Shown in pieces: positions 1 through 7,958 of a stretch of DNA of 35,015 nucleotides (the stretch's first letter is position 1; each line of letters opens with the position of its first letter). The stretch is taken from contig JAIPDL010000037.1 in the NCBI GenBank assembly GCA_021737695.1, forward strand, positions 1 through 35,015, given 5' to 3'. A model generated the notes under the pieces. It saw only the letters and a list, made by a program, of their open reading frames with translations, was not told the origin of the DNA and did no database searches. The translations under genes were made by a program, and so were the position numbers. The stretch is from Desulfotignum sp. GTDB lineage: Bacteria; Desulfobacterota; Desulfobacteria; Desulfobacterales; Desulfobacteraceae.

Positions 1-40
1 CGTACTTGAAAGGTAATACGCCTTGTGTCATATTGGGTGC

Positions 41-122
41 ACCTCGTTGATGATAGTTTTTTTCCTCAAAAACATTCTATCTGCTTGACCAGTCAAGCGC
101 AACGAGGTTTTTCTTTTTTTTT
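41..122 (+). terminator. Nested inverted repeat followed by T-tract, upstream of murJ
   Basis: Outer arms ACCTCGTTG (41-49) and CAACGAGGT (100-108) are exact reverse complements. Between them lies a second perfect hairpin, GCTTGAC (83-89) and GTCAAGC (92-98). A T-rich tract broken by a single C follows at 108-122. This looks like a rho-independent terminator for a gene ending left of the window, or a structured leader for murJ. The long distance between the outer arms is unusual for a simple terminator. No coding region is supported in 1-187. Confidence 0.45.
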
Positions 123-187
123 GATGGTGGATCTGGGACAACAAACGGCCCTTTTCTTTGCCTTTCGGGTGTGGTACATCTTCGCCC

Positions 188-1786
188 ATGAAGACGGCGG
201 CCCCTTCCATATTCAAAAAAATCGGCGTGGCATCGTTTATCATGATGACGTCCGTGTTTGCCAGCCGGATCATCGGCCTGGTGCGGGAAATGGCCATTGC
301 CTGGGCCGGCGGCGCAGACGCCGGGGTAGATGCCTACCAGATCGCCTTTGCCCTGCCGGAAATTCTCAATCATGTGGTGGCCAGCGGGTTTCTGTCCATC
401 ACCTTTATCCCGATTTTTGCCCGGTATATCACCCGGGGAGACGAAAAACAGGGGTTTGAGGTGTTTTCCCTGGTGTTTAACGGATTCGGCCTGATCCTGG
501 TCACAGGCATTGCCTTAGGGATGATCTGGACCCCGTTTTTCGTTCATCTGCTGGCACCGGGCATTGATGATCCAGCCACTTTTGCTCTGGCCGTGCGCAT
601 GACCCGCATCATCCTGCCGGCCCAGTTTTTCTTCTTTGCCGGGGGCCTGTTCATGGCCGTGCAGTTCACAAAAGAAAAATTTTTCATCCCGGCGTTAGCC
701 CCGTTGATCTACAATCTGGGCATCATCTGCGGCGGGGTGTTTCTGTACCCGCATATCGGTATGGAAGGGTTTGCCTGGGGGGTTTTAGGGGGTGCATTTG
801 CCGGCAATTTTCTTTTGCAGATGACCGGTGCCGCCAGACAGGGATTGAGGTGCCGATTTTATATCAATTTTTTTCATCCGGATTTCATCCATTATGTGAA
901 AATCACCCTGCCTTTCATGGTGGGGCTCACCATCACTTTTTCCACGGAAATTCTGATAAAACTGTTTGGATCCTTTCTGCCCACCGGCCACATTGCCGCC
1001 ATGAACTATGCCCTGCGCATCATGTTCATTCTGGTGGGATTTTTCGGCCAGGCCATCGGCATGGCATCTTATCCCTTTATGGCCGGTATCGCAGCTGCCG
1101 GGGACATGGACCGCCTCAACCACATTATCAACCAGACATTGAAATTCATTTTTCTGGTGATTCCGTTTTCCGTGCTCTTTATTGTCCTGCGCTATGAAAT
1201 CGTGATGATCCTGTTTCAGCGGGGGGCGTTTGATGCCCATGCCACAAGGCTCACCGCACACATCCTGCCGTTTTTCATGGCCGGGGCCTTTGCCTTTTCC
1301 GCCCAGACCTTTGTGGCAAGAGGGTTCTATGCCCTGGAAAACACCTTGTTTCCCGCAGTGGTGGCCACCGTGTGCATGCTGGCCGGTTTGCCGGTTATTT
1401 ATGGCTGCATGAAAGTTTTCGGCGTCACCGGCGTGGCATCGGGACTGTCTTTGACGGTCATCATGTCCTCTTTTGCCCTGTATGGGTCCTGGAATCGAAA
1501 AACCCGGAACCCGGGCGATACTGGGGTGTATCTGTTTCTGGTCAAACTGATCCTGGCCAGCCTGATCATGGGAGGGATTCTTTCAGGCCTCCACCAGATG
1601 CTGACCCGCCTGATGCCGCCCACCACATTTGTCCCGGCAATGGGAATCTGCATTGTCACCGGACTGGCGTTCCTGATGTTGATGCCGGTGGCGGCCATGC
1701 TGCTGCGCATCCCTGAAATCATGACTTTTTATGAAAAAACAGCAAGGAGACTGCTTTCATGGCAAAAAAAACCACCCCGGTCCTGA
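188..1786 (+). CDS. murJ: MurJ/MviN lipid II flippase
   Basis: Polytopic inner-membrane protein of the MOP exporter superfamily that flips lipid II to the periplasmic face for peptidoglycan synthesis. The product of about 532 residues has the hydrophobic segments expected for a 14-helix MurJ. Its N-terminus has the family pattern (IFKKIGVASFIMMTSVFASRI followed by IGLVREM). The ATG at 188 is preferred because the conserved N-terminus begins just after it; an in-frame TTG at 158 would add only ten uncharacteristic residues. The ribosome-binding site is weak. The 3' end overlaps the sirtuin gene by 28 bp, which suggests cotranscription. Identification is from sequence pattern and length, with no sign of damage. 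Confidence 0.93.
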   Translation: MKTAAPSIFKKIGVASFIMMTSVFASRIIGLVREMAIAWAGGADAGVDAYQIAFALPEILNHVVASGFLSITFIPIFARYITRGDEKQGFEVFSLVFNGFGLILVTGIALGMIWTPFFVHLLAPGIDDPATFALAVRMTRIILPAQFFFFAGGLFMAVQFTKEKFFIPALAPLIYNLGIICGGVFLYPHIGMEGFAWGVLGGAFAGNFLLQMTGAARQGLRCRFYINFFHPDFIHYVKITLPFMVGLTITFSTEILIKLFGSFLPTGHIAAMNYALRIMFILVGFFGQAIGMASYPFMAGIAAAGDMDRLNHIINQTLKFIFLVIPFSVLFIVLRYEIVMILFQRGAFDAHATRLTAHILPFFMAGAFAFSAQTFVARGFYALENTLFPAVVATVCMLAGLPVIYGCMKVFGVTGVASGLSLTVIMSSFALYGSWNRKTRNPGDTGVYLFLVKLILASLIMGGILSGLHQMLTRLMPPTTFVPAMGICIVTGLAFLMLMPVAAMLLRIPEIMTFYEKTARRLLSWQKKPPRS

Positions 1787-2544
1787 CCCCGGAGATCCAG
1801 GCCAAAACCAGGGCCATTGCCGAAAAAATCACAGCCGCCCGCAGTGTGATCGTGTTCACCGGGGCCGGGATGTCCACGGAAAGCGGCATCCCGGACTACC
1901 GGAGCCAGGGCGGGCTGTGGGACAGGTTCACCCCGGTGTACTTTGATGCGTTCATGTCCAGCGAAACAGCAAGGGTCCAATACTGGGACATGCGCATGGA
2001 CATGGAAAAAGGATTAAAGAACGCCCGGCCCAACCCGGGTCACATGAGCATTGCCCAGCTTTACGAAACCGGACACCTCACCGCGGTGATCACCCAGAAC
2101 ATTGACGGGCTTCACCAGGCTTCGGGCATCCCGGAGGACAAAATCATCGAACTGCACGGCAACACCCGGCGGGTTCGGTGCATGTCCTGCCGCACCCTGG
2201 TTTCCTGGGATGCGGCGGAACAAATGATCCTGGCCGGCGACAAAGCCCCCCGGTGCGATTGCGGGGGATATCTCAAGCCGGACACCATCTCCTTTGGCCA
2301 GGCCATGCCGGAAAAAGAAACCCGGCGGGCTGCTGAGCTGTCTTTAAAAAGTGATGTATTCATCGTGGTGGGCTCCACCCTTCTGGTCCAGCCCGCAGCC
2401 CTTATGCCCGGATATGCCCTGGATGCCGGGGCGTTTCTGGCCATCGTCAACCTGTCCCCCACCCCCTATGATGACCGATGCCGGGTGCTGATCCGGGGAA
2501 AAGCCGGCCTGGTCCTGGCCGATATCGCGGCCCGGGTGGGGTAA
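1759..2544 (+). CDS. cobB: Sir2-family NAD-dependent protein deacylase
   Basis: Sirtuin that removes acyl groups from lysines using NAD+, giving nicotinamide and O-acyl-ADP-ribose. Visible motifs in the 261-residue product are the Rossmann GAGMSTESGIPDYR segment (35-48), TQNIDGLH (112-119), the catalytic His133 in ELHGN, a zinc site of Cys141, Cys144, Cys166 and Cys168, and an NAD-binding GSTLLVQPAA segment where the family usually has GTSL. An AAGGAGA ribosome-binding site lies at 1744-1750, inside the end of murJ, and the gene overlaps murJ by 28 bp. Length is normal for bacterial sirtuins. Acyl specificity cannot be read with confidence. The symbol is used by family and not by proven orthology. 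Confidence 0.9.
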   Translation: MAKKTTPVLTPEIQAKTRAIAEKITAARSVIVFTGAGMSTESGIPDYRSQGGLWDRFTPVYFDAFMSSETARVQYWDMRMDMEKGLKNARPNPGHMSIAQLYETGHLTAVITQNIDGLHQASGIPEDKIIELHGNTRRVRCMSCRTLVSWDAAEQMILAGDKAPRCDCGGYLKPDTISFGQAMPEKETRRAAELSLKSDVFIVVGSTLLVQPAALMPGYALDAGAFLAIVNLSPTPYDDRCRVLIRGKAGLVLADIAARVG

Positions 2545-2601
2545 TCTGATCGGCTGGAGCCCTGCCACTCGGTTTAAACCAGTGTCTCATACGATCAGTT
2601 C

Positions 2602-2647
2602 TTGACGGCTTAGGGCAATTCATTTATAGTCATATCATTGAAATGAT
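2602..2647 (+). promoter_or_regulatory. Sigma70-type promoter with adjacent dyad, upstream of GAF gene
   Basis: TTGACG (2602-2607) and TATAGT (2625-2630) are separated by 17 bp. A perfect inverted repeat ATCATT-GA-AATGAT (2634-2647) lies where transcription would start. It could be an operator or a 5' hairpin. The predicted leader before the GAF gene is about 175 nt. The rest of 2545-2813 shows nothing coding. Confidence 0.5.
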
Positions 2648-2813
2648 TCCTTCTCATGACCACGTTTTTCCGTTTCCCAAGCGACCTGTGAACCAAGCGG
2701 CATCACTGACCCTGACTGCCAATTCATCTGCCTGATCCGCCTGTCTTTGACTCAGTTGATACCTGCACTCCGTCCGGGTGCAGACATATTAATCATAACC
2801 AAAGGAGGCTGTT

Positions 2814-3431
2814 ATGGAAAAACACGCCATGTATTACGACACCATCGTCAAACTCACCACCGCCATTGCCCAGTGCAAAGACCCGGAAGAGGTGGCACTG
2901 ATCACGGCAGAAAGCGTGAAAACCGCATTCAGCGCCAAGGGATGTTCCGTATTTCTGGTGAACCGGGAAACCCGGGAACTGGGCCTGGTGGCCTCATCCG
3001 GCCTGAGTGAAGAGTATCTGAACAAAGGCCCGATTCATTTCATGCAGACGATTCAGGAAGCCAAAGACGCTGAGCCCATTGCCATCTTTGATGTCATGGA
3101 TGATCCACGCATCGAATACCCGGAACACGCGAAAAAGGAAGGCATCGCCTCCCTGCTTGGGGTTCCCATCATCAGCAACAACAAGATCATCGGGGCTTTG
3201 CGGGTCTACACGGCCGAGCCCTGGGAATTTGCCCATCACGACATCAATATGGCCCAGGCCGTGGCCCTGATCTGCGGCATGGCCATGGACATGTGCCGCA
3301 TGTACAAGGGGTACAAAACCAGCATTGAAGTTCTTAAAAACATGCGGGACGGGGACAGCTACAAATCACACAAATGGACCCCCTATGAAGGGGTACCGTC
3401 CAGCGTGGATCCGTCCATCTGCGATTATTGA
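2814..3431 (+). CDS. GAF-domain protein
   Basis: A 205-residue soluble protein that is essentially one GAF domain (about residues 10-165). The family pattern is seen in the stretches CSVFLVNRETREL, GIASLLGVPI and IIGALRVYTAEPWEF. The C-terminal tail of about 40 residues has no output domain that I recognise. GAF domains bind small ligands or mediate dimerisation, so this is likely a stand-alone sensor or regulatory partner, but its ligand is unknown. A strong AAAGGAGG ribosome-binding site at 2801-2808 fixes the start. It has its own promoter about 185 bp upstream and stands as a monocistronic unit facing the convergent helicase gene. Confidence 0.85.
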   Translation: MEKHAMYYDTIVKLTTAIAQCKDPEEVALITAESVKTAFSAKGCSVFLVNRETRELGLVASSGLSEEYLNKGPIHFMQTIQEAKDAEPIAIFDVMDDPRIEYPEHAKKEGIASLLGVPIISNNKIIGALRVYTAEPWEFAHHDINMAQAVALICGMAMDMCRMYKGYKTSIEVLKNMRDGDSYKSHKWTPYEGVPSSVDPSICDY

Positions 3432-3433
3432 CC

Positions 3434-6400
3434 CTACCAGGACACCGGGACCCTTACCTGGTGTCCTGCCTTGTTTGTGAATATCAGAAACCGGTTGTCC
3501 CGGCCGAACCGGTACAGATCCCGGGTCACCCGCACATCCTGGGTGCAGTACTCAATGATTTTATCCATCTCCCCCTGCTGCCACCATTGCAGGGCCATGA
3601 GCCCGTCCGCGCTTTTTTTTGCCCCCAGGGTGTTCTGGGCCAGATGATCCAGAGACAGCCGGTACCCTAAGACCTCATGGACCTTCATCAAAATATCCAG
3701 GGTGGGAAGGCGGTAAAAATCAAATTCACTCAACCCGGCCAGGACCTTATAGTCAAACCGGATCAAATTGAACCCCACCACCCGGTCCAGTAAGGAGAGA
3801 TGTTCGCACAGGGCCGGCACCTGATCCTGGGAATAATCATGGAACCGTCCGGAATGTGAATCATAGAGCACGGCACAGCTGACCCCCATGTTTTCCGCCT
3901 TGTTCCAGCCCCCCACCTCAGCTGCGGACCGCCTTGTCTCGATGTCCAGAACCCCATAACGCAGGATTTTATTTTCCTGCAACCATGTCTCCTGAACCTG
4001 GGGGTGGATTCCGGCACCAGGAAAATCTTCTGTCCCGGCAGTCAAGGTTTCCGGATGTTCTTTTCGTTCAACTGCAGCCGCCGGCAAATCCGGCAACTGA
4101 AATTTTGCCGGACCGGCCGGCCCGGAAATGATACATTCAAGAATCTGCCGGGCCGCATGCTTGTCAATGGGCCGGTTGCCGGACCCGCACTTGGGAGAAT
4201 GCACACAAGCCGGACATCCGGTGGTGCAGGGGCAGGACGTGATGGTCTCCAGGGTGGCATGCAGAAACCGGTCTGCGTGTTCAAACGCCTGGCGGCACAG
4301 CCCCAGGCCCCCGGGCACAGCATCGTACACAAACACAGCCGCGGTCTGCACCTGATCATGAAATGGAATGGAGATGCCGCCCAGATCATTTCGGTCGGTC
4401 ATCACCAAAAGCGGCATGATGCCGATGGCAGCATGTTCCATGGCATGAATCCCGCCCATGAAATGCATGCGGTCCGATTCAAGACGGTCCCGGATCTCAT
4501 CCGGGATCTGGATCCACAGCCCCCGGGTGTCAAAGGTCAACGGCGGCAGATCCAGGGGCACCATGCCGATGGACCGGCCCGTGGCCACCAGTTTGCGGTC
4601 ATACCCGGTCACCTGCTCAGTGATGCGCAGCCGGCCGAACCCCACCCGGGTGGCTTTCACAATTTTGCTGTCCAGAATCTCAATGATCTGCGTGGATTTG
4701 GAAGACCATGCTCTTGTGTAGTAGTTCACCTCTTTGGGGATCACCTCCACGCTGCCCTTTTCATGGTCGAACCGGGTCACCACATAGGATTTGCCCTGGT
4801 GCAGATACACAGCCCCGTCATGGGTGTCGAAAAACGCCCGGTACCGGTCGATCTCTCCCAAACTCCGGCGGGTATTTTCCAGAAAAATTGGAATGGTGCG
4901 GCCCGTGCCCCGCAGGCTCACCTCCCGGTGGGGACTTTTTTGGGCCGCATACCAGATGTCATTGGTCACACTGCGCAGCAGCTTGCCCGAGGCTTCCAGT
5001 TTTTGAAGGGCCGCCTGGACCGGGCCGGTCCCTGCCGTTTTTCGATTGGTTTTCTGCCTGTCGACAGGTGGCTGATCCGGCGCACCCGGATCCGTCATCA
5101 GCATGGGTTCCCCTTTTTTCAGGGCCAGATCGGCGGCCGCACACACCAGGTGGGCCTTGCAGATCACGGGATTGTCCGGATTGATGAGCGCGGTTTCCGG
5201 GGGCATGTCAAAAAACACGTCCGGATGGTTCATGAAATACTGGTCCAGGGCATCCTCATGGGCGATGAGCACCAAAGCGGATTGGCTGCCGTCCCGCCCG
5301 ACTCGGCCGGCCCGCTGCCAGGTGGACATGATGGTGCCCGGATACCCCACCAGGATGCACAGATCCAGGTTCCCGATATCAATGCCCAGCTCCAGGGCCG
5401 AGGTGGACACCACGCACAACAGGTCTCCTGTGGCCAGCCGGGTTTCGATATCCCGCCGCTCTTCGGGCAGGAACCCGGCCCGGTAGGCACTGATTTTGTC
5501 CTGCATTTTTTTGGCCCGCTGGGACGCCCAGATGGCGATGAGTTCCGTGATCTTTCTGGACTGGGTATATACAATGGTGCGCAGATTCCGGTGCATGGCC
5601 GCATGGATCAGGGCGATGGCGGTTTGAGCCGCCCCATCTATGCCCCGCATGAGCACCACCTCTTTTTTCCCGGCCGGAGCCCCGGCCCGGTCCACCACCC
5701 CCACGTCCAGCCCCGTGAGCCGGCGGCACAGGTCGCCCGGGTTGGCAATGGTGGCCGAACAGAACACAAACACGGGTTCAGTCCCATAATACCGGCAGAT
5801 GCGCACCAGGCGCCGGAACACCCAGGCCATGTGGGACCCCATCACCCCCCGGTACGTGTGCACCTCATCCACCACCACAAACGCCAGGCGCCGGAAATAC
5901 GTCTCCCACAGATGATGATGGGGCAGCATGGCCAGGTGCAGCATCTCCGGGTTGGACAACAGCACCTGGGGCGGATCCCGCCGAATTTTGGTCTTGTGAT
6001 GGGAAGTGACATCCCCGTCATACACGGCCGCTTTCAGCACCGGTAGATCCGGTAAAAGGGTTCTGGCCCGCACCAGCAGGTCCTGGACCGTGCCCAGCTG
6101 GTCCCGGGCCAGGGCTTTTAACGGAAACAGATACAGGGCTGTGGCAGACGGATCAGACAAGAGCCGGTCCACCACGGGCAAATTGTACACCAGGCTTTTG
6201 CCTGAAGCTGTGGGGGTGGCAATCACGGTGTGGGAACCGGACAAAATCCGGTCCATGGCGGTCTGCTGGTGGGAATACAGCCGAGATATGCCCAGGTCTT
6301 CCAGCAGCAAGGACAGGTCATGGGAAAACCCGGGCAAAGATCCGGCAAATCGGGCCGGCACCGGATCCAGGGTCCGGTGGCACACAATGTCGCCGGCAAA

Positions 6401-6445
6401 TCCTTTGTAGGCTTTCAGGGATTGAATATACTCGGACAGGCTCAC
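3434..6445 (-). CDS. MrfA/YprA-type DEAD/DEAH helicase fused to YprB-like RNase H-fold exonuclease
   Basis: A 1003-residue DNA repair-type superfamily 2 helicase. The Q-motif region is at residues 55-60, Walker A TASGKS at 79-84, DEVH at 193-196, SAT at 230-232 and the QRAGRVGR motif VI at 377-384. A C-terminal DUF1998 zinc-type cluster has Cys738, Cys740, Cys744, Cys747 and Cys753. After a linker (about 770-825) comes a DEDDy-like 3'-5' exonuclease domain: DIE (834-836), N893/D898 in NLIRFD, and YCTQD (966-970). In Bacillus the helicase MrfA (YprA) and nuclease MrfB (YprB) are separate proteins acting in mitomycin-damage repair; here both activities are in one chain. The GTG start overlaps the arginase stop by 4 bp (GTGA), so translation is probably coupled. 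The catalytic residues look intact. Confidence 0.88.
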   Translation of the reverse strand: MSLSEYIQSLKAYKGFAGDIVCHRTLDPVPARFAGSLPGFSHDLSLLLEDLGISRLYSHQQTAMDRILSGSHTVIATPTASGKSLVYNLPVVDRLLSDPSATALYLFPLKALARDQLGTVQDLLVRARTLLPDLPVLKAAVYDGDVTSHHKTKIRRDPPQVLLSNPEMLHLAMLPHHHLWETYFRRLAFVVVDEVHTYRGVMGSHMAWVFRRLVRICRYYGTEPVFVFCSATIANPGDLCRRLTGLDVGVVDRAGAPAGKKEVVLMRGIDGAAQTAIALIHAAMHRNLRTIVYTQSRKITELIAIWASQRAKKMQDKISAYRAGFLPEERRDIETRLATGDLLCVVSTSALELGIDIGNLDLCILVGYPGTIMSTWQRAGRVGRDGSQSALVLIAHEDALDQYFMNHPDVFFDMPPETALINPDNPVICKAHLVCAAADLALKKGEPMLMTDPGAPDQPPVDRQKTNRKTAGTGPVQAALQKLEASGKLLRSVTNDIWYAAQKSPHREVSLRGTGRTIPIFLENTRRSLGEIDRYRAFFDTHDGAVYLHQGKSYVVTRFDHEKGSVEVIPKEVNYYTRAWSSKSTQIIEILDSKIVKATRVGFGRLRITEQVTGYDRKLVATGRSIGMVPLDLPPLTFDTRGLWIQIPDEIRDRLESDRMHFMGGIHAMEHAAIGIMPLLVMTDRNDLGGISIPFHDQVQTAAVFVYDAVPGGLGLCRQAFEHADRFLHATLETITSCPCTTGCPACVHSPKCGSGNRPIDKHAARQILECIISGPAGPAKFQLPDLPAAAVERKEHPETLTAGTEDFPGAGIHPQVQETWLQENKILRYGVLDIETRRSAAEVGGWNKAENMGVSCAVLYDSHSGRFHDYSQDQVPALCEHLSLLDRVVGFNLIRFDYKVLAGLSEFDFYRLPTLDILMKVHEVLGYRLSLDHLAQNTLGAKKSADGLMALQWWQQGEMDKIIEYCTQDVRVTRDLYRFGRDNRFLIFTNKAGHQVRVPVSW
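3438..3468. terminator. Hairpin between convergent GAF and helicase genes
   Basis: CAGGACACC (3438-3446) and GGTGTCCTG (3460-3468) form a 9-bp stem with a 13-nt loop. It begins 7 bp after the GAF stop codon and lies inside the last codons of the convergent helicase. The U-tract is weak on the plus strand (CCTTGTTTG) and absent on the minus strand, so termination is plausible but not certain. Confidence 0.45.
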
Positions 6446-7341
6446 AAAATGCTTTTTCCCAGCGCGGACAAGGTCAGCTCCACGGCCAGTTTCGCCGTCT
6501 TGTTGGCCACATCCAGGATCGGGTTGATCTCCACCAGATCCATGGATCCCATCTTTTTGGAATCCGCCAGGATCTCCATGAGCAGATGGGCCTCCCGGTA
6601 GGTGATGCCGCCGGGCACGGGCGTTCCCACCCCCGGGGCTTCCACCGGATCCAGGGCATCCATATCCACGGTCAGATGAATGCGTTTCATGTGGGCAAAT
6701 TTCATCACAGCCTTGTTGGCCACCGTGGAAATTCCCTGTTCATCAATGTCCCGCATGGTGAATACCGTGACCCCGGAAGTTTTCAACCGCTTTTTCTCGA
6801 CCGGGTCAATATCCCTCAGCCCGATCATCACCACGTTTTCCGGCAATACCTTGGGCCCTTGCCGCCCCACGTTCACCAAATCCGGATGCCCTTCTCCCAT
6901 GAGAATGGCCAGGGGCATGCCGTGGATATTGCCGGACGGCGAGGTGGCCGGGGTGTTGAAATCCCCATGGGCATCCAGCCATATCAGGCCGATGGATTCA
7001 TCTTCGGCTCCGGCCGCGGCCACCGTGCCCACGGCAATGGAATGATCCCCGCCCACAAACAGCGGGAAATCTCCCTCTGTCATCACCCGGCGACCCAAAG
7101 TGTACACGGCGGTGCAGATCCTGGAAATCTCTTCCACATAAGTATTTCCAGCCAACGGCCCGGGCACGGCATCGTCCCGGATGGGAATGGGCACATCCCC
7201 CCGGTCCCGCACAGAATGGCCCAGTTCCCGCAACCGGGCAATCAGGCCGGTGTACCGCACCGCAGCCGGCCCCATATCCACCCCGCGCAGGTCCTGGCCG
7301 AAATCCATGGGCACGCCGATCAAACTGATCTGTCTGGACAT
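6442..7341 (-). CDS. Arginase family hydrolase (arginase)
   Basis: Mn-dependent ureohydrolase, most likely arginase (L-arginine to ornithine and urea). In the 299-residue product the metal ligands are present: His100 (GGDHS), Asp123, His125 and Asp127 (DAHGDFN), and Asp226 and Asp228 (VDMDALDP), plus Glu271 in EINP. The N-terminal IGVPMDFGQDLRGVDMGPAA segment is typical of true arginases rather than agmatinases or formimidoylglutamases. Length matches the family (about 300). A strong AAGGAGG ribosome-binding site lies just upstream. It is first in a two-gene minus-strand operon with the helicase; the functional link between the two is not obvious. Confidence 0.88.
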   Translation of the reverse strand: MSRQISLIGVPMDFGQDLRGVDMGPAAVRYTGLIARLRELGHSVRDRGDVPIPIRDDAVPGPLAGNTYVEEISRICTAVYTLGRRVMTEGDFPLFVGGDHSIAVGTVAAAGAEDESIGLIWLDAHGDFNTPATSPSGNIHGMPLAILMGEGHPDLVNVGRQGPKVLPENVVMIGLRDIDPVEKKRLKTSGVTVFTMRDIDEQGISTVANKAVMKFAHMKRIHLTVDMDALDPVEAPGVGTPVPGGITYREAHLLMEILADSKKMGSMDLVEINPILDVANKTAKLAVELTLSALGKSIL

Positions 7342-7389
7342 GCTTCCTCCTTAAATCCTAAAAATAACATCAGGTTCCCGTTGACAGCT

Positions 7390-7419
7390 CCTATAGCATG
7401 ACGTAAGAATCAAGTTCAA
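7390..7419 (-). promoter_or_regulatory. Putative sigma70 promoter for arginase-helicase operon
   Basis: On the minus strand TTGAAC (7414-7419) and TATAGG (7390-7395) are separated by 18 bp, about 50 bp before the arginase ATG. A plus-strand TTGACA at 7381-7386 followed 17 bp later by the weak TAAGAA could serve the divergent flavoprotein gene, but that -10 is poor. Confidence 0.4.
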
Positions 7420-7508
7420 CCGGATTGTAACATCTTTTTAAAAATACAGGAACCCGCACGCAACCTTTGATCGGCCGGTATCCTGACACATTCCTTTCGG
7501 AGGCAGTT

Positions 7509-7958
7509 ATGGACAACCAGACCCTGTTCACCACCATTCAAGACCTGATTGATTCCCGGCAGCTGGCCGTGCTGTGCACCCAGAAGGACGGCCACCCCTA
7601 TGCCAGCCTGGTGGCGGTGGCCGCCACCCAAAAACTGAACCGGATCATTTTTCTGACTCCGAAGACCACGCGCAAATATGACAACCTCACAGCCTGCCCC
7701 AATGCCGCGTTTCTGATCAACAACAGTGAAAACCGGACCGAAGATTTCTACCAGGCGACTGCGGTCACGGCCACCGGAACGGTGATCCATGTGCCCGATG
7801 CTGAACAACAGGCCCTGACAGACATCTACCTGGCCCGCCACCCGCACCTGGAATCCTTTGCCGCAGCCCCCACCACAGCCCTGGTGTGTGTAAAGATCTC
7901 CAAATATATCCTTGTGAACCGGTTTCAGAATGTGTTTGAACTTGCGGTGACACCATGA
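7509..7958 (+). CDS. Pyridoxamine 5'-phosphate oxidase-like FMN-binding split-barrel protein
   Basis: A protein of about 149 residues with the split-barrel pattern of the pyridoxamine-phosphate-oxidase-like superfamily: a QLAVLCTQKDGHPYASLVAV strand pair, then IIFLTPKTTRKYDNL and NAAFLINNS. Members bind FMN, F420 or heme and reduce diverse substrates; the substrate here is unknown. The ATG at 7509 is chosen because a GGAGG ribosome-binding site (7499-7503) precedes it at good spacing; an upstream TTG at 7467 has no such site. Its stop overlaps the next gene by 4 bp (ATGA), so it is co-translated with the PEP-synthase-like protein and may act with it. Confidence 0.8.
   Translation: MDNQTLFTTIQDLIDSRQLAVLCTQKDGHPYASLVAVAATQKLNRIIFLTPKTTRKYDNLTACPNAAFLINNSENRTEDFYQATAVTATGTVIHVPDAEQQALTDIYLARHPHLESFAAAPTTALVCVKISKYILVNRFQNVFELAVTP

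Noticed and set aside
4004-6046. Long plus-strand open frame of 680 codons
   Set aside because: It is the antisense shadow of the helicase gene, with low-complexity His/Gly/Pro-rich sequence and no recognisable domain.
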